Below are positions 56,565 to 64,000 of a DNA stretch of 64,000 nucleotides, piece after piece (position 1 is the stretch's first letter; each line of letters begins with the position of its first letter). The stretch is from Roseateles oligotrophus (lineage in GTDB: Bacteria; Pseudomonadota; Gammaproteobacteria; Burkholderiales; Burkholderiaceae_C). The notes beneath the pieces were generated by a model that was given only the letters and a program-made list of their open reading frames with translations, did no database searches and was not told the origin of the DNA. The DNA lies in NCBI RefSeq assembly GCF_014204525.1, contig NZ_JACHLP010000002.1:62001-126000 (forward strand), written 5' to 3'. A program made the translations under genes and the position numbers.

Positions 56565-58051
56565 GGCGCTGGCTGACACTGGGGTTTTTGGCGGCCCTGC
56601 CGGCATTCCCGGCATTTGCGCATGAAGTGCCCGTGCTCTTGCAAGGCCATGGGCCTTACTACCGCCTGGACCTGCCGCTGAGCATTTACCAAGGCCTCAG
56701 CGACCCCGGCTTGAGCGATCTGCGCCTGCGCAACGCCGCGGGGCGTGACATGCCCTTCGCCTGGCTGGACCCTTGGCTGGAGGCGGATCTTGAATCCGCC
56801 AAGATCAACCATTATGTTTTGCCGCAATTCAGCGTGCCGCGCCAGCCCAAGAGCGCCGCCGACGGCCTGGGCTTGCGCGTGGGCAAGGACGGCCGGCTGA
56901 GCCTGCTGGCGCTGGGTGAGCCGGCATCGGCCGGGCCGGACCTGATCTTCGACGCCTCCCGGGTGCGCGGCGAATTCCTGCAAGCGACGTTTGAGCTGGC
57001 GCCCGGCATGCAAGGCCTGTTCACTTACCAGCTGGAGGGCAGCGAAGACCTCAAGACCTGGCAGCCGCTGGCGGGCGATGAGCAACTGGCCCGGCTGCGC
57101 AGCGGGGAGGGCCAGGCCCAGATCGAACGCCTGCAGCTGGACCTGCAAGGGCGCAAGGCGCGTTATCTGCGCCTGCGCTGGCTGGAGCCCGCCAACAGCC
57201 CGCGCCTGCAAAGCCTGAGCATCGCCGCCGTGCAAAGCGCGCAAGCCCTGCCCGCCCTGCAGTGGACGGCCCCCATCGCACCCAGCAGCTGCGGCCCGCA
57301 AAGCTGCGACTACCCGCTGCCCGGCCCCCTACCTCTGCATGCCTTGCGCATCGAGCTGCTGGAGCCCAATGTGCTGGCACCGGTGACGCTGAGCGGCCTG
57401 CGCGCCGGCTACACCATAAGGCCCACGTCGCGCGGCCACAGCCGCAATCCGCTCTATGCCTTGCGCCACAAAGAGCCGCAGAGCTGGAGCGTGCCCGAGC
57501 AGGAGCAAGGCCTGGCCAGCAGCATCGCCTACCGCATCCAGCAGGGTGCGGCCGAGACCCGCTCGCCCGATCTGGTGCTGGACGGCTCCGCCTTCCAGAC
57601 CCTGCGCCTGCGCAGCGACAGCGGCCCCATCGCCCAGCTGGGCGCGCGTCCGCCCCTGCTGCGGGTGGGCAGCCAGACCCGCAGCCTGCTCTTGCTGGCC
57701 AGCGGCCCCGGCCCCTATGCCTTGAGCTGGCAACGCCCGCCCCTCGCTGCCGAAGCGGCCGCAGCGCCGGGCGGTGGGCCGCTCACCCTGGCCGCCCTGC
57801 TGCCGGGCGAGGCCGGCGCCGGCCCGGCCACCTTGCGCACCGCCGGCCAGGCCAGCCTGGACTGGGCGCAGCGCCAAATGAACCCCAGCAAACCCGCCGT
57901 TAGCGCGCCCAAGCCACCGGACCCGCAAGCGGCCGCCCGGCCCCAGCGCGGCTGGCTATGGGCTGCACTGGGGCTGGCCGTGCTGGTCTTGGGTGGGATG
58001 GTGGGGTCGTTGCTGCGCAGCATGGGGAAAGAGAAGGCGGAGCAGGCTTGA
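56561..58051 (+). CDS. DUF3999 domain protein
   Basis: The 496-residue protein from MRRWLTLGFLAALPAFPAFAHEVP has a signal peptide (AFA-H) and a periplasmic beta-rich domain (YRLDLPLSIYQGLSDPGLSDLRLRNAAGRDMPF) characteristic of DUF3999. It ends with a membrane helix (GWLWAALGLAVLVLGGMVGSLLRSM) and a short basic tail. It overlaps the DUF2339 gene by 4 bp. The two are presumably an envelope complex of unknown role. A longer ORF from 55718 is a frame shadow of the DUF2339 gene. Confidence 0.92.
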   Translation: MRRWLTLGFLAALPAFPAFAHEVPVLLQGHGPYYRLDLPLSIYQGLSDPGLSDLRLRNAAGRDMPFAWLDPWLEADLESAKINHYVLPQFSVPRQPKSAADGLGLRVGKDGRLSLLALGEPASAGPDLIFDASRVRGEFLQATFELAPGMQGLFTYQLEGSEDLKTWQPLAGDEQLARLRSGEGQAQIERLQLDLQGRKARYLRLRWLEPANSPRLQSLSIAAVQSAQALPALQWTAPIAPSSCGPQSCDYPLPGPLPLHALRIELLEPNVLAPVTLSGLRAGYTIRPTSRGHSRNPLYALRHKEPQSWSVPEQEQGLASSIAYRIQQGAAETRSPDLVLDGSAFQTLRLRSDSGPIAQLGARPPLLRVGSQTRSLLLLASGPGPYALSWQRPPLAAEAAAAPGGGPLTLAALLPGEAGAGPATLRTAGQASLDWAQRQMNPSKPAVSAPKPPDPQAAARPQRGWLWAALGLAVLVLGGMVGSLLRSMGKEKAEQA

Positions 58052-58318
58052 GGCGCACACGCCAAGCATTCAACATAAACGGACAGAACACAGGAGCTCG
58101 GCCCAGCGGACCGAATGTCGGTTGTCCGGTGCGGACTTGTACTCACGCTGTCGGCCATCGCCAGTCGCTGGCCGGCGGCAGGTATCGGTAGCTCGCGCGT
58201 ACCTCATAGACCCAGCCATGGCCCGCTCGCGGCAGAGTCGCCTGCAGTAGTCGTGTCAGCCCCTGCGACGTCGATTTGCCATGGTTACGTTGGCCGCGAC
58301 TCGGCGTCAGCCGTGCGT

Positions 58319-59752
58319 TCACTTCTTGAAGAATCGCGGATTGGTACATTCGGGGGCCACTTCGGCGCATCGAGGTAGCTTTGCCTCAACCTTCCGATTG
58401 TCATCCGCCGGAAATCTAGACAGCAACTCACTCCTGCAAGCGAGTTGCTTCCGCCCGAGGTCATCAATTGCAAGCAACTTATATTCCTGCGATTTGGCTA
58501 GATCAAAGATCAATCGCTGAAAAAGCCCGGGCTCATTTCCATGCATCTCTTGAGATATGAAATGACCGACGCAGTCCGCGGATTCCTCTGATTCAATTCC
58601 GCCGATAAAATGACCAAGCTCATGCCCCAGAGTAAAATCGATGCTTTCAGATATACACTGATTCATTTTGGCAGTATCGCCCTTTGCTGCAAGCGAAGCA
58701 TCGCTCAGATCTGAGTCAGATCTTCGTCCAGCAAGATAATTCTTCAGCATTATTTTTAGTCGTGGAGTTAATGATGCGTCATAGTGAGTCGACGCAACAC
58801 ATCTGATAAAAGCAGCACGAATAAAGGTTGGAGAGATGTAGACAGTTCTCTCATACTGGGTTTGTTGAGGTCGCGCCCTGCCAAACGCATTAAACATACC
58901 ACGAGCAGAATCAGTTTCGAATGGGGGAAGCCCCATCTTTTCACGATCAAAAGTTAAAGCCGGGTAGGGGAGCTTAACGGAAGCATTCGTAGCATTTCTC
59001 GGAATGCTGAGCTCAATTAGATCCCAGATGCGCCTCAGCGAAATTTCAGCACGTTGTCTCAGATATTCAGGAACGGGAATTTCCTTATCAGGCGACATAA
59101 TAAAGAGTTCCGCTTGCGCCAACATTAAGTCATTAGTTGACTTGGTTGAAACTTCGTAGAAGTCAGCGACTTCATCCAGTCGACTGCGTAGCGCGGTGAA
59201 ATTGAAATTTGAATTGGCGGCTCCGCAGCGAACAACAACAAAGCGGAACTTTGCATCCAAGGCCTTGACATGGCTTGGAGTATTCGATGACTCCAATACC
59301 GGCGTTAACGCCGATTTGGGCGGCAGACTTTCGGCGTTGCAGGAACCGAGCAGAATCGGCATCGTCCTGCCGGCCCAATATTCATATACGATCTCATTGT
59401 CGTCCGGACCATGCCACTTTGAAGAATCCACCCTCTCCAAGAACTGATTGAAGAGGTGACTTTCAGGACTGGCAATTTGATTGACAAGCAAGTGGAACCA
59501 CTTTGACGGCAATTCCTCATCTGCAAGCGGACTTTCGTTGCCGGGCAAGTAAACCACTGCAAGCCGCCTAAATAGTGTTGCGTTGAGCGCGCCGTCAGGT
59601 CCGCGTCGCTCTGACAACGCTTGATTGGCGGCAACGCTAACATCAATCTTAGGAGATTCGCCCGGAGGACTGGCAGGTGGGCTAGGAACCCTCGTTCCGC
59701 ATCCGATCAGCGCTGCTGCGACCAAGACTATCCAGCGAGATGGTGCGCGCAT
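58319..59752 (-). CDS. Putative lipoprotein metallopeptidase (HExxH), unknown family
   Basis: The 477-residue product begins MRAPSRWIVLVAAALIGCG, a lipoprotein signal with lipobox LIGC. Near residue 375 is TLGHELGHFIGGIESEESADC, an HExxH zinc site with later acidic residues that could be the third ligand. No family match is recognised beyond this motif. The gene is clearly richer in A/T than its neighbours, with many AAT, AAA and GAT codons, which suggests lateral transfer. The second lipoprotein gene lies 23 bp upstream on the same strand, so the two form an operon. Confidence 0.75.
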   Translation of the reverse strand: MRAPSRWIVLVAAALIGCGTRVPSPPASPPGESPKIDVSVAANQALSERRGPDGALNATLFRRLAVVYLPGNESPLADEELPSKWFHLLVNQIASPESHLFNQFLERVDSSKWHGPDDNEIVYEYWAGRTMPILLGSCNAESLPPKSALTPVLESSNTPSHVKALDAKFRFVVVRCGAANSNFNFTALRSRLDEVADFYEVSTKSTNDLMLAQAELFIMSPDKEIPVPEYLRQRAEISLRRIWDLIELSIPRNATNASVKLPYPALTFDREKMGLPPFETDSARGMFNAFGRARPQQTQYERTVYISPTFIRAAFIRCVASTHYDASLTPRLKIMLKNYLAGRRSDSDLSDASLAAKGDTAKMNQCISESIDFTLGHELGHFIGGIESEESADCVGHFISQEMHGNEPGLFQRLIFDLAKSQEYKLLAIDDLGRKQLACRSELLSRFPADDNRKVEAKLPRCAEVAPECTNPRFFKK

Positions 59753-59775
59753 TATCGAGACGAGTTCCGTTTACA

Positions 59776-60540
59776 TTAAGGTTGGATTCCCATAACAACC
59801 AAAGCGGACTTTACCGGTCGGGCTTCGAGAATTTGCCCGGTAGCGCCGGTGCCAATCAAAACCAATTCCACTGGTTTAATGCAAACATTTACTGGCTCTG
59901 GAAACCTCTTCTTCAGGCGAACGGTATTGGCATCGGAGAAGTCACCTGCAGTAAGGTTGGCCTTTGCTACCTCTTTGAATTTCGCTTCAACCCCAAGTTT
60001 GACAAGATCCGCCTTTTGAACTTCATAGTCGACTTCTGGACTCTGTATTGTTTCGCGAACCAAGAAGTATCTAATTCCGTCCGTTGCCGTAAATCCACTT
60101 TCCCTAAACCACAAAATTGCCTTGGGCTCTGGCTGCCCTTCTGAAATTTGGAGCATCGTGCTGCTGTATTTGGCCGATACATTCAACATACTTGATGCTT
60201 CGGTATCGAGTATCGCGCTTGCACCTGTGGATGTCGTGAAGTCGGAAAGACTGCTAAGCAGGAGTTTTGACCCTATAGAAACCCTTGCGGTGTACTCTGG
60301 AAATCCTGCATCAGTAGGCGGAAGCACCTGAATTTTGTCGACTTTTCCTAGTCGGAGAGTGATGCCTTTGGAATCCAACGAGAAGACACTACCGACCTCC
60401 TTCCACTTACTCGGCACGGGAAGGCACTGATACTCGCTGTCCTTAGGCGTAAGTGCTTGACCGGTGGTCTTGTTAGTCGGAATACAACCCGCCGTTGTCA
60501 ACAGCAAAAACGGGATGGCGAGTATTCTGTAGTTGGGCAT
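59776..60540 (-). CDS. Putative lipoprotein, partner of the HExxH lipoprotein
   Basis: The product is 254 residues from MPNYRILAIPFLLLTTAGCIPTNK (lipobox LTTAGC). This ATG has GGAGG 8 nt upstream, so it is preferred over 60546 and 60555 and over the very long frame back to 60864. The mature part is beta-rich (KGITLRLGKVDKIQVLPPTD, YTARVSIGSKLLLSSLSDF) with no recognisable domain. Base composition is as AT-rich as the next gene. Possibly an inhibitor, pilot or substrate-binding partner of the peptidase-like protein; that is speculative. Confidence 0.7.
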   Translation of the reverse strand: MPNYRILAIPFLLLTTAGCIPTNKTTGQALTPKDSEYQCLPVPSKWKEVGSVFSLDSKGITLRLGKVDKIQVLPPTDAGFPEYTARVSIGSKLLLSSLSDFTTSTGASAILDTEASSMLNVSAKYSSTMLQISEGQPEPKAILWFRESGFTATDGIRYFLVRETIQSPEVDYEVQKADLVKLGVEAKFKEVAKANLTAGDFSDANTVRLKKRFPEPVNVCIKPVELVLIGTGATGQILEARPVKSALVVMGIQP

Positions 60541-61159
60541 TGGCATGTCCTCCATGACGTAAGGGATTTTTAGCGCATGATCAGGCAAAAAATCAACATC
60601 AAGTTTGATGATTTCAAGCCGTCTGCGCAGCAGGACGACGATGGCCGCTGCTTGAAGTGGCCGCAACAGGCTCGCCTCCTCAGGATCCTGTGTGGCCTCG
60701 CTTTGCGCGATGAAGCTGGTCGCATAAGCTGCTGCTCGAGGCGGTACTGCGCTGGCTGTTCGGGGCGGTGGGACGGGTAGCCTTCGTACTTGCAGGTCGA
60801 TGGCGCGCGCGAGGCTCGTGAAGTGCCAAGCCCCCACGATCTCAAGCCGCGCGCTACGCCTCAATCGCCTTGGGTGCTGCCCGCTGAAAGGTGCCCTCCG
60901 CTGCGGGGTCGCCCTCGAGTGACTGTGGATGTGTCCGAACGGCAGCTTCGAGGCGGCCAGATGAGGACAGCTAAAGGCGGCTCAGGGTCGTGAGCACTAC
61001 TTCGCAGCTCGCAGAAGCTGCCTGCTGTCGGTGGCCTGTTTCGTAACAGTCTCATGCGCGGTCGTGGTCGCCGCGAGATAGTCTGGTGCAACAAATTTGG
61101 CGCGATAACCAGCCAGTCATATTGATTTGCGCGGGCCCGCGCAGGCGCCCAGCTTTGCC
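60541..61159. other. Intergenic region of 619 bp, no gene recognised
   Basis: Short overlapping ORFs on both strands have no recognisable product and look like chance frames. The composition returns to high GC. The AT-rich lipoprotein pair starts at its left edge and the aldo/keto reductase ends at its right edge. It could hold remains of an insertion event, but I see no terminal repeats or transposase motif. Confidence 0.35.
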
Positions 61160-62188
61160 TCACCCCCGCCCCGACTCAATCCCCACCCACCCCCCTTCGG
61201 TATAACGCTCCCCCGCCACGGAGCCCGGTTTGAACAAATCGTCCAAGGCCTGAACCTGCACCGGGCTCAGCCCCAGCGAGCCGGCGGCCCAGTTGCTGCT
61301 CAGGTGTTTTTGCCGCCGCGTGCCGGGGATCACCAGGGCATGGGGCTGCTTGGCCAAGATCCAGGCCAGGGCGAGTTGGGAGGCTTGGCCCGCCAGGCCC
61401 CAGGCCTCAGCAAGCTCGGCCAGGCGCTGCGCCAGGGCGCGGTTTTGTTCGCCCGCCGTGCCATTGAAGCGCGGCAGTTGGCGGCGGAAATCGTTGGCGG
61501 CCAGGGTATCGGTCGCGGGCAGGGCGGCGCTGAGCAGGGCACGGCCCAGCGGGCTGTAGGCCACGAAGGCCACCCCGAGGCGGGCGGTGGCGGGCAGCAT
61601 CTGCGCCTCGGCGCCGCGCTCCCACAGGGAATACTCGCTTTGCAGGGCCGCCACCGGGTGAATGGCATGGGCGCGCTCCAGGGTTTCGAGGCTGACTTCC
61701 GAGAGACCGATGGCGCCTATCTTGCCCTCGGCCTTCAGCTCGGCCAGGGTGTGCATCACCGCCTCGATGGGTTGGGCGGGGTCGCGGCGGTGCACGTAGT
61801 AGAGCCCGATCTGCTCGACGCCCAGGCGCTGTAGCGAGGCCTCGCAGGCGGCGCGGATGTAGGCGGGGGAATTATCGATATCGCGTTCATAGCTTCCCGG
61901 TGTGCGCTTGATGCCGAACTTCGTTGCGATGCAGAGTTCGGCCCGCTGCGCCGGGCTTAGCTGGGCCAAGAAGCGCCCCAGCAATTGCTCGTTATGGCCG
62001 TGGCCATAGGTGTCGGCGGTGTCGAAGTGGCGGACGCCTAGCTCGCGAGCAGCATGCAAGGTGACCAGGGATTCGGCGTCGTCGCTCTCGCCGTAGAACT
62101 CGCTCATGCCCATCAGCCCGAGGCCGATGGCGGGCAGCGTGTGGCCGGCCAGGCGGCGCAGGGCTGGGTTTGTGGATGTGTTGCTCAT
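61160..62188 (-). CDS. Aldo/keto reductase
   Basis: The 342-residue protein has the aldo/keto reductase barrel: GLGLMGMSEFYG, HFDTADTYGHGHNEQLLG (catalytic Asp-Tyr pair), YVHRRDP, and IPGTRRQKHLSSNWAA near the C-terminus for NADP(H) binding. It reduces carbonyl compounds with NADPH; it resembles AKR13-like oxidoreductases (YghZ/YakC-type). It is divergent from the LysR gene, with 103 bp between the two starts, and this regulator probably controls it. Confidence 0.93.
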   Translation of the reverse strand: MSNTSTNPALRRLAGHTLPAIGLGLMGMSEFYGESDDAESLVTLHAARELGVRHFDTADTYGHGHNEQLLGRFLAQLSPAQRAELCIATKFGIKRTPGSYERDIDNSPAYIRAACEASLQRLGVEQIGLYYVHRRDPAQPIEAVMHTLAELKAEGKIGAIGLSEVSLETLERAHAIHPVAALQSEYSLWERGAEAQMLPATARLGVAFVAYSPLGRALLSAALPATDTLAANDFRRQLPRFNGTAGEQNRALAQRLAELAEAWGLAGQASQLALAWILAKQPHALVIPGTRRQKHLSSNWAAGSLGLSPVQVQALDDLFKPGSVAGERYTEGGWVGIESGRG

Positions 62189-62291
62189 GCAGGGCTCCTT
62201 GTTGGGGTGGCGTCATGCTCGCGTCCGGCGCTCAGCCGCACAAGCCTCGCCGCGCCGCATGGGCTGTGCGGCCCTGCTTCACAATCGCGTG

Positions 62292-63197
62292 GTGAATGCC
62301 CGCATCCAACCTGAACTCCAGCAGCTGCGCATCTTTGCCGCCGTGGCCCAGGCGCGCAGCTATCGGCGTGCCGCTACCTTGCTCAACCTCAGCCCATCGG
62401 CCGTCAGCCAGGCCTTGCGGCGCCTGGAGCAAGGCCTGGGCCTGCCGCTTTTGAACCGCAGCACCCGCAGCGTGGCGCTGACGGCCGCGGGCGAGCGCCT
62501 GCTGGTGCAAAGCCTGCCGGCGCTGCAGCAGCTGGAGCAGGCGTTTGCCAGCGTGCGCGAGCTGGGCGGTGAGCTCAGCGGCAGCCTGCGCCTGAGCGTG
62601 CCGCGCAGTGCGGCCCGCCTGCTGCTGGCGCCCATCGTGGCGCGCTTTGTGCGGACGCACCCGCAGGTGCAGCTCGAGCTGTCGACCCAGGATGAGATGG
62701 TGGACATCATCGAGCGTGGCTTCGATGCCGGCGTGCGTTTCGCCGAACGCCTGCCCGCCGATATGGTGGCCGTGCCGCTGGGCGCGGCCCAGCGCTTCGT
62801 CGTCGTGGCCAGGCCCGATCTGCTGGCCCGGGTGGGTGCTCCACAGCTGCCGCAGGATCTGCTCGGCCGCCCCTGCATACGTCAGCGCTTCGCCAGCGGT
62901 GCGCTCTTCCACTGGGAGTTCAGCAGCCAGGGGCAAGACCTGACCCTGGATGTGCAGGGCCCGCTGACGGTGGACGATCAGAGCGTCGTCCTGCCCCTGG
63001 CTCTGGAGGGCCTGGGCTTTGCCTATGTTTACGAGCAGGCCGTGCGCGAGCATCTGGCCAGCGGCCGCCTGCAGCAGGTGCTGGCGGGGTTCTGCCCCGA
63101 GGGCACGGCCTTCTCGCTCTACTACCCCGGCCGGCGCCAGGCCAGCCCGGCGCTGCGGGCCTTTATCGAGCTGCTGAAAGACGGCCTGCCGGCCTGA
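62292..63197 (+). CDS. LysR-family transcriptional regulator
   Basis: The product is 301 residues from a GTG at 62292 (alternatives are GTG 62289 or ATG 62259; none has a good ribosome-binding site). The N-terminal winged helix is LQQLRIFAAVAQARSYRRAATLLNLSPSAVSQALRRLEQGLGLPLLNRSTRSVALT. A LysR substrate-binding domain follows (DIIERGFDAGVRFAERLPADMVAVPLG). LysR regulators next to a divergent target often autoregulate and activate that gene; the divergent aldo/keto reductase gene is the likely target. Confidence 0.92.
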   Translation: MNARIQPELQQLRIFAAVAQARSYRRAATLLNLSPSAVSQALRRLEQGLGLPLLNRSTRSVALTAAGERLLVQSLPALQQLEQAFASVRELGGELSGSLRLSVPRSAARLLLAPIVARFVRTHPQVQLELSTQDEMVDIIERGFDAGVRFAERLPADMVAVPLGAAQRFVVVARPDLLARVGAPQLPQDLLGRPCIRQRFASGALFHWEFSSQGQDLTLDVQGPLTVDDQSVVLPLALEGLGFAYVYEQAVREHLASGRLQQVLAGFCPEGTAFSLYYPGRRQASPALRAFIELLKDGLPA

Positions 63198-64000
63198 TCA
63201 ACCGGCCTTGCCGCCCTTCACCGCCACCGGCGCCGGCAGCTCCTTGGCGGCCAGCATGCGGGCCTGCGCAACCAGCTGGTTATGGGCATCGAGAAAGGCG
63301 GCGGCGATCACCTTGCCCTCGGCGCTATTGCTCCAGCCGGCGCCGGCTGCGCCGCCCAGCTTGCCCAGCACCATGCCGCCCACACCCAGGTCGGTCACGC
63401 GCACCGAGCCGGTGGCGGCGGCCAGCTGCTCGGTGGTCTCGTTATCGGTCAGCAGCAGGGCGACCTGGGCTTCCTTGAGCTTGACTTGCTCGGCCGCGCC
63501 GACGAACTGCTTCAGCACCGGGATCATGGCCAGCAGGCCGCCCACCTGGCGGCCGGCGTCTTGCTCGCTGAAGGTCAGGCTGGGGGTCAGGGTGTATTGG
63601 GCTTCATAGCCTTTGCCCTTGGCCACGGTATTGCCGTTCTGGCGCAGGATGCCGGCCTCCTTGAGCTCTTGTTCGCGCACCGTGGCCTTGAGGCCGGCGC
63701 TGCGGTCCACCACGCGGAAGCAGCCGCTTTGCTGGGCCAGCAGGCGCACCAGGGGCACGGGGGAACTGGGCAGGCCCTGGGCGCCCGAGAGGGTGTAGCC
63801 GCTGGGGTTTTCGACCAGGGCCAGGGTGGCGACCGGGGCCTCGCATTTGAGCAATTCGCGGCTGGCATTGTGAGCGCCGGCGGGGCCGGCCGAGCCGCTC
63901 ACGACCGAGCCGCCCTGGCCCAGTTCGGCCCCTTGTTTGCCGCAGGCGCTCAGCAATAGGCAGCTCAGCAGCAGGGCGGCGAGAGGGCGGGCAGCGGCCC
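63198..64000 (-). CDS. Lipoprotein, CsgG/HfaB-like (start outside window)
   Basis: The minus-strand frame is open through the right edge. It reads LLLSCLLLSACGKQ, a lipoprotein signal with lipobox LSAC, so the start codon lies beyond 64000. The mature part has the CsgG-family style of organisation: VPLVRLLAQQSGCFRVVDRS, then QNGNTVAKGKGYEAQYTLTPSLTF and a Gly-rich region, which in curli-type proteins form the membrane pore or sensor domain. At least 267 residues are visible. The relationship to CsgG/HfaB is by pattern, not search. Confidence 0.65.
   Translation of the reverse strand, partial: AAARPLAALLLSCLLLSACGKQGAELGQGGSVVSGSAGPAGAHNASRELLKCEAPVATLALVENPSGYTLSGAQGLPSSPVPLVRLLAQQSGCFRVVDRSAGLKATVREQELKEAGILRQNGNTVAKGKGYEAQYTLTPSLTFSEQDAGRQVGGLLAMIPVLKQFVGAAEQVKLKEAQVALLLTDNETTEQLAAATGSVRVTDLGVGGMVLGKLGGAAGAGWSNSAEGKVIAAAFLDAHNQLVAQARMLAAKELPAPVAVKGGKAG

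Noticed and set aside
60541-61159. Transposase remnant beside the AT-rich lipoprotein pair
   Set aside because: No DDE motif, terminal inverted repeats or target duplication could be recognised.

Overview
The window comes from a high-GC betaproteobacterium, most likely a Burkholderiales of the Roseateles/Rubrivivax (Sphaerotilaceae) type. The grounds are the chromosomal-origin gene order gyrB-dnaN-dnaA-[oriC]-rpmH-rnpA-yidD-yidC-mnmE, a PEP-CTERM surface protein, a DUF1508-tailed TrpS, and many signalling proteins. No lineage was confirmed by a search. LAYOUT. 1-6241: replication-origin housekeeping block. gyrB (partial), dnaN and dnaA lie on the minus strand; rpmH, rnpA, yidD and yidC lie on the plus strand; a DnaA-box region sits between the two arms and more DnaA-like boxes lie inside rnpA. 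6305-10521: a minus-strand insertion between yidC and mnmE holding an ECF-type sigma factor, a membrane Ser/Thr kinase with a TPR-like tail, and a lipoprotein. 11011-12381: mnmE. 12363-23820: an integrative element of about 11.4 kb in the 3' end of mnmE, bounded by an 18-bp direct repeat. It carries a P4-type tyrosine integrase, an AlpA-type regulator, small accessory genes, a PriCT/Toprim/DUF927 replicase, two small HTH genes at the right end and two clusters of the octamer CGGGAACA. There are no capsid or packaging genes, so it looks like a P4/PICI-like satellite or a reduced relative. A two-gene minus-strand cargo (a Panacea-domain protein and a two-helix membrane protein) lies between duplicated copies of the replicase 3' end and has a near-perfect LexA box upstream. 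This is the best candidate in the window for an undescribed system. 23842-34199: chromosomal genes (PfkB sugar kinase, GntR regulator, HAF-repeat PEP-CTERM protein, DUF2805, apt, a diguanylate cyclase, an acyl-CoA dehydrogenase, gshA, DUF2939, LysE). 34310-40861: a complete predicted H2-sensing circuit, with a LuxR-type response regulator, a soluble sensory [NiFe] hydrogenase (small and large subunits), its maturation endopeptidase and a soluble PAS hybrid histidine kinase with two receivers and an Hpt domain. No catalytic hydrogenase lies in the window. The small subunit has Asp where a proximal-cluster Cys is expected. 40937-58051: outer-membrane barrel, zinc metalloprotease, Ala-rich helical protein, second diguanylate cyclase, patatin, long-chain acyl-CoA ligase, trpS, GGDEF/EAL protein, and the DUF2339-DUF3999 membrane pair. 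58319-60540: two lipoprotein genes of visibly lower GC, one with an HExxH motif, which look laterally acquired. 61160-64000: aldo/keto reductase with a divergent LysR regulator, and a partial lipoprotein. No tRNA, rRNA, CRISPR array or intact insertion sequence was recognised.
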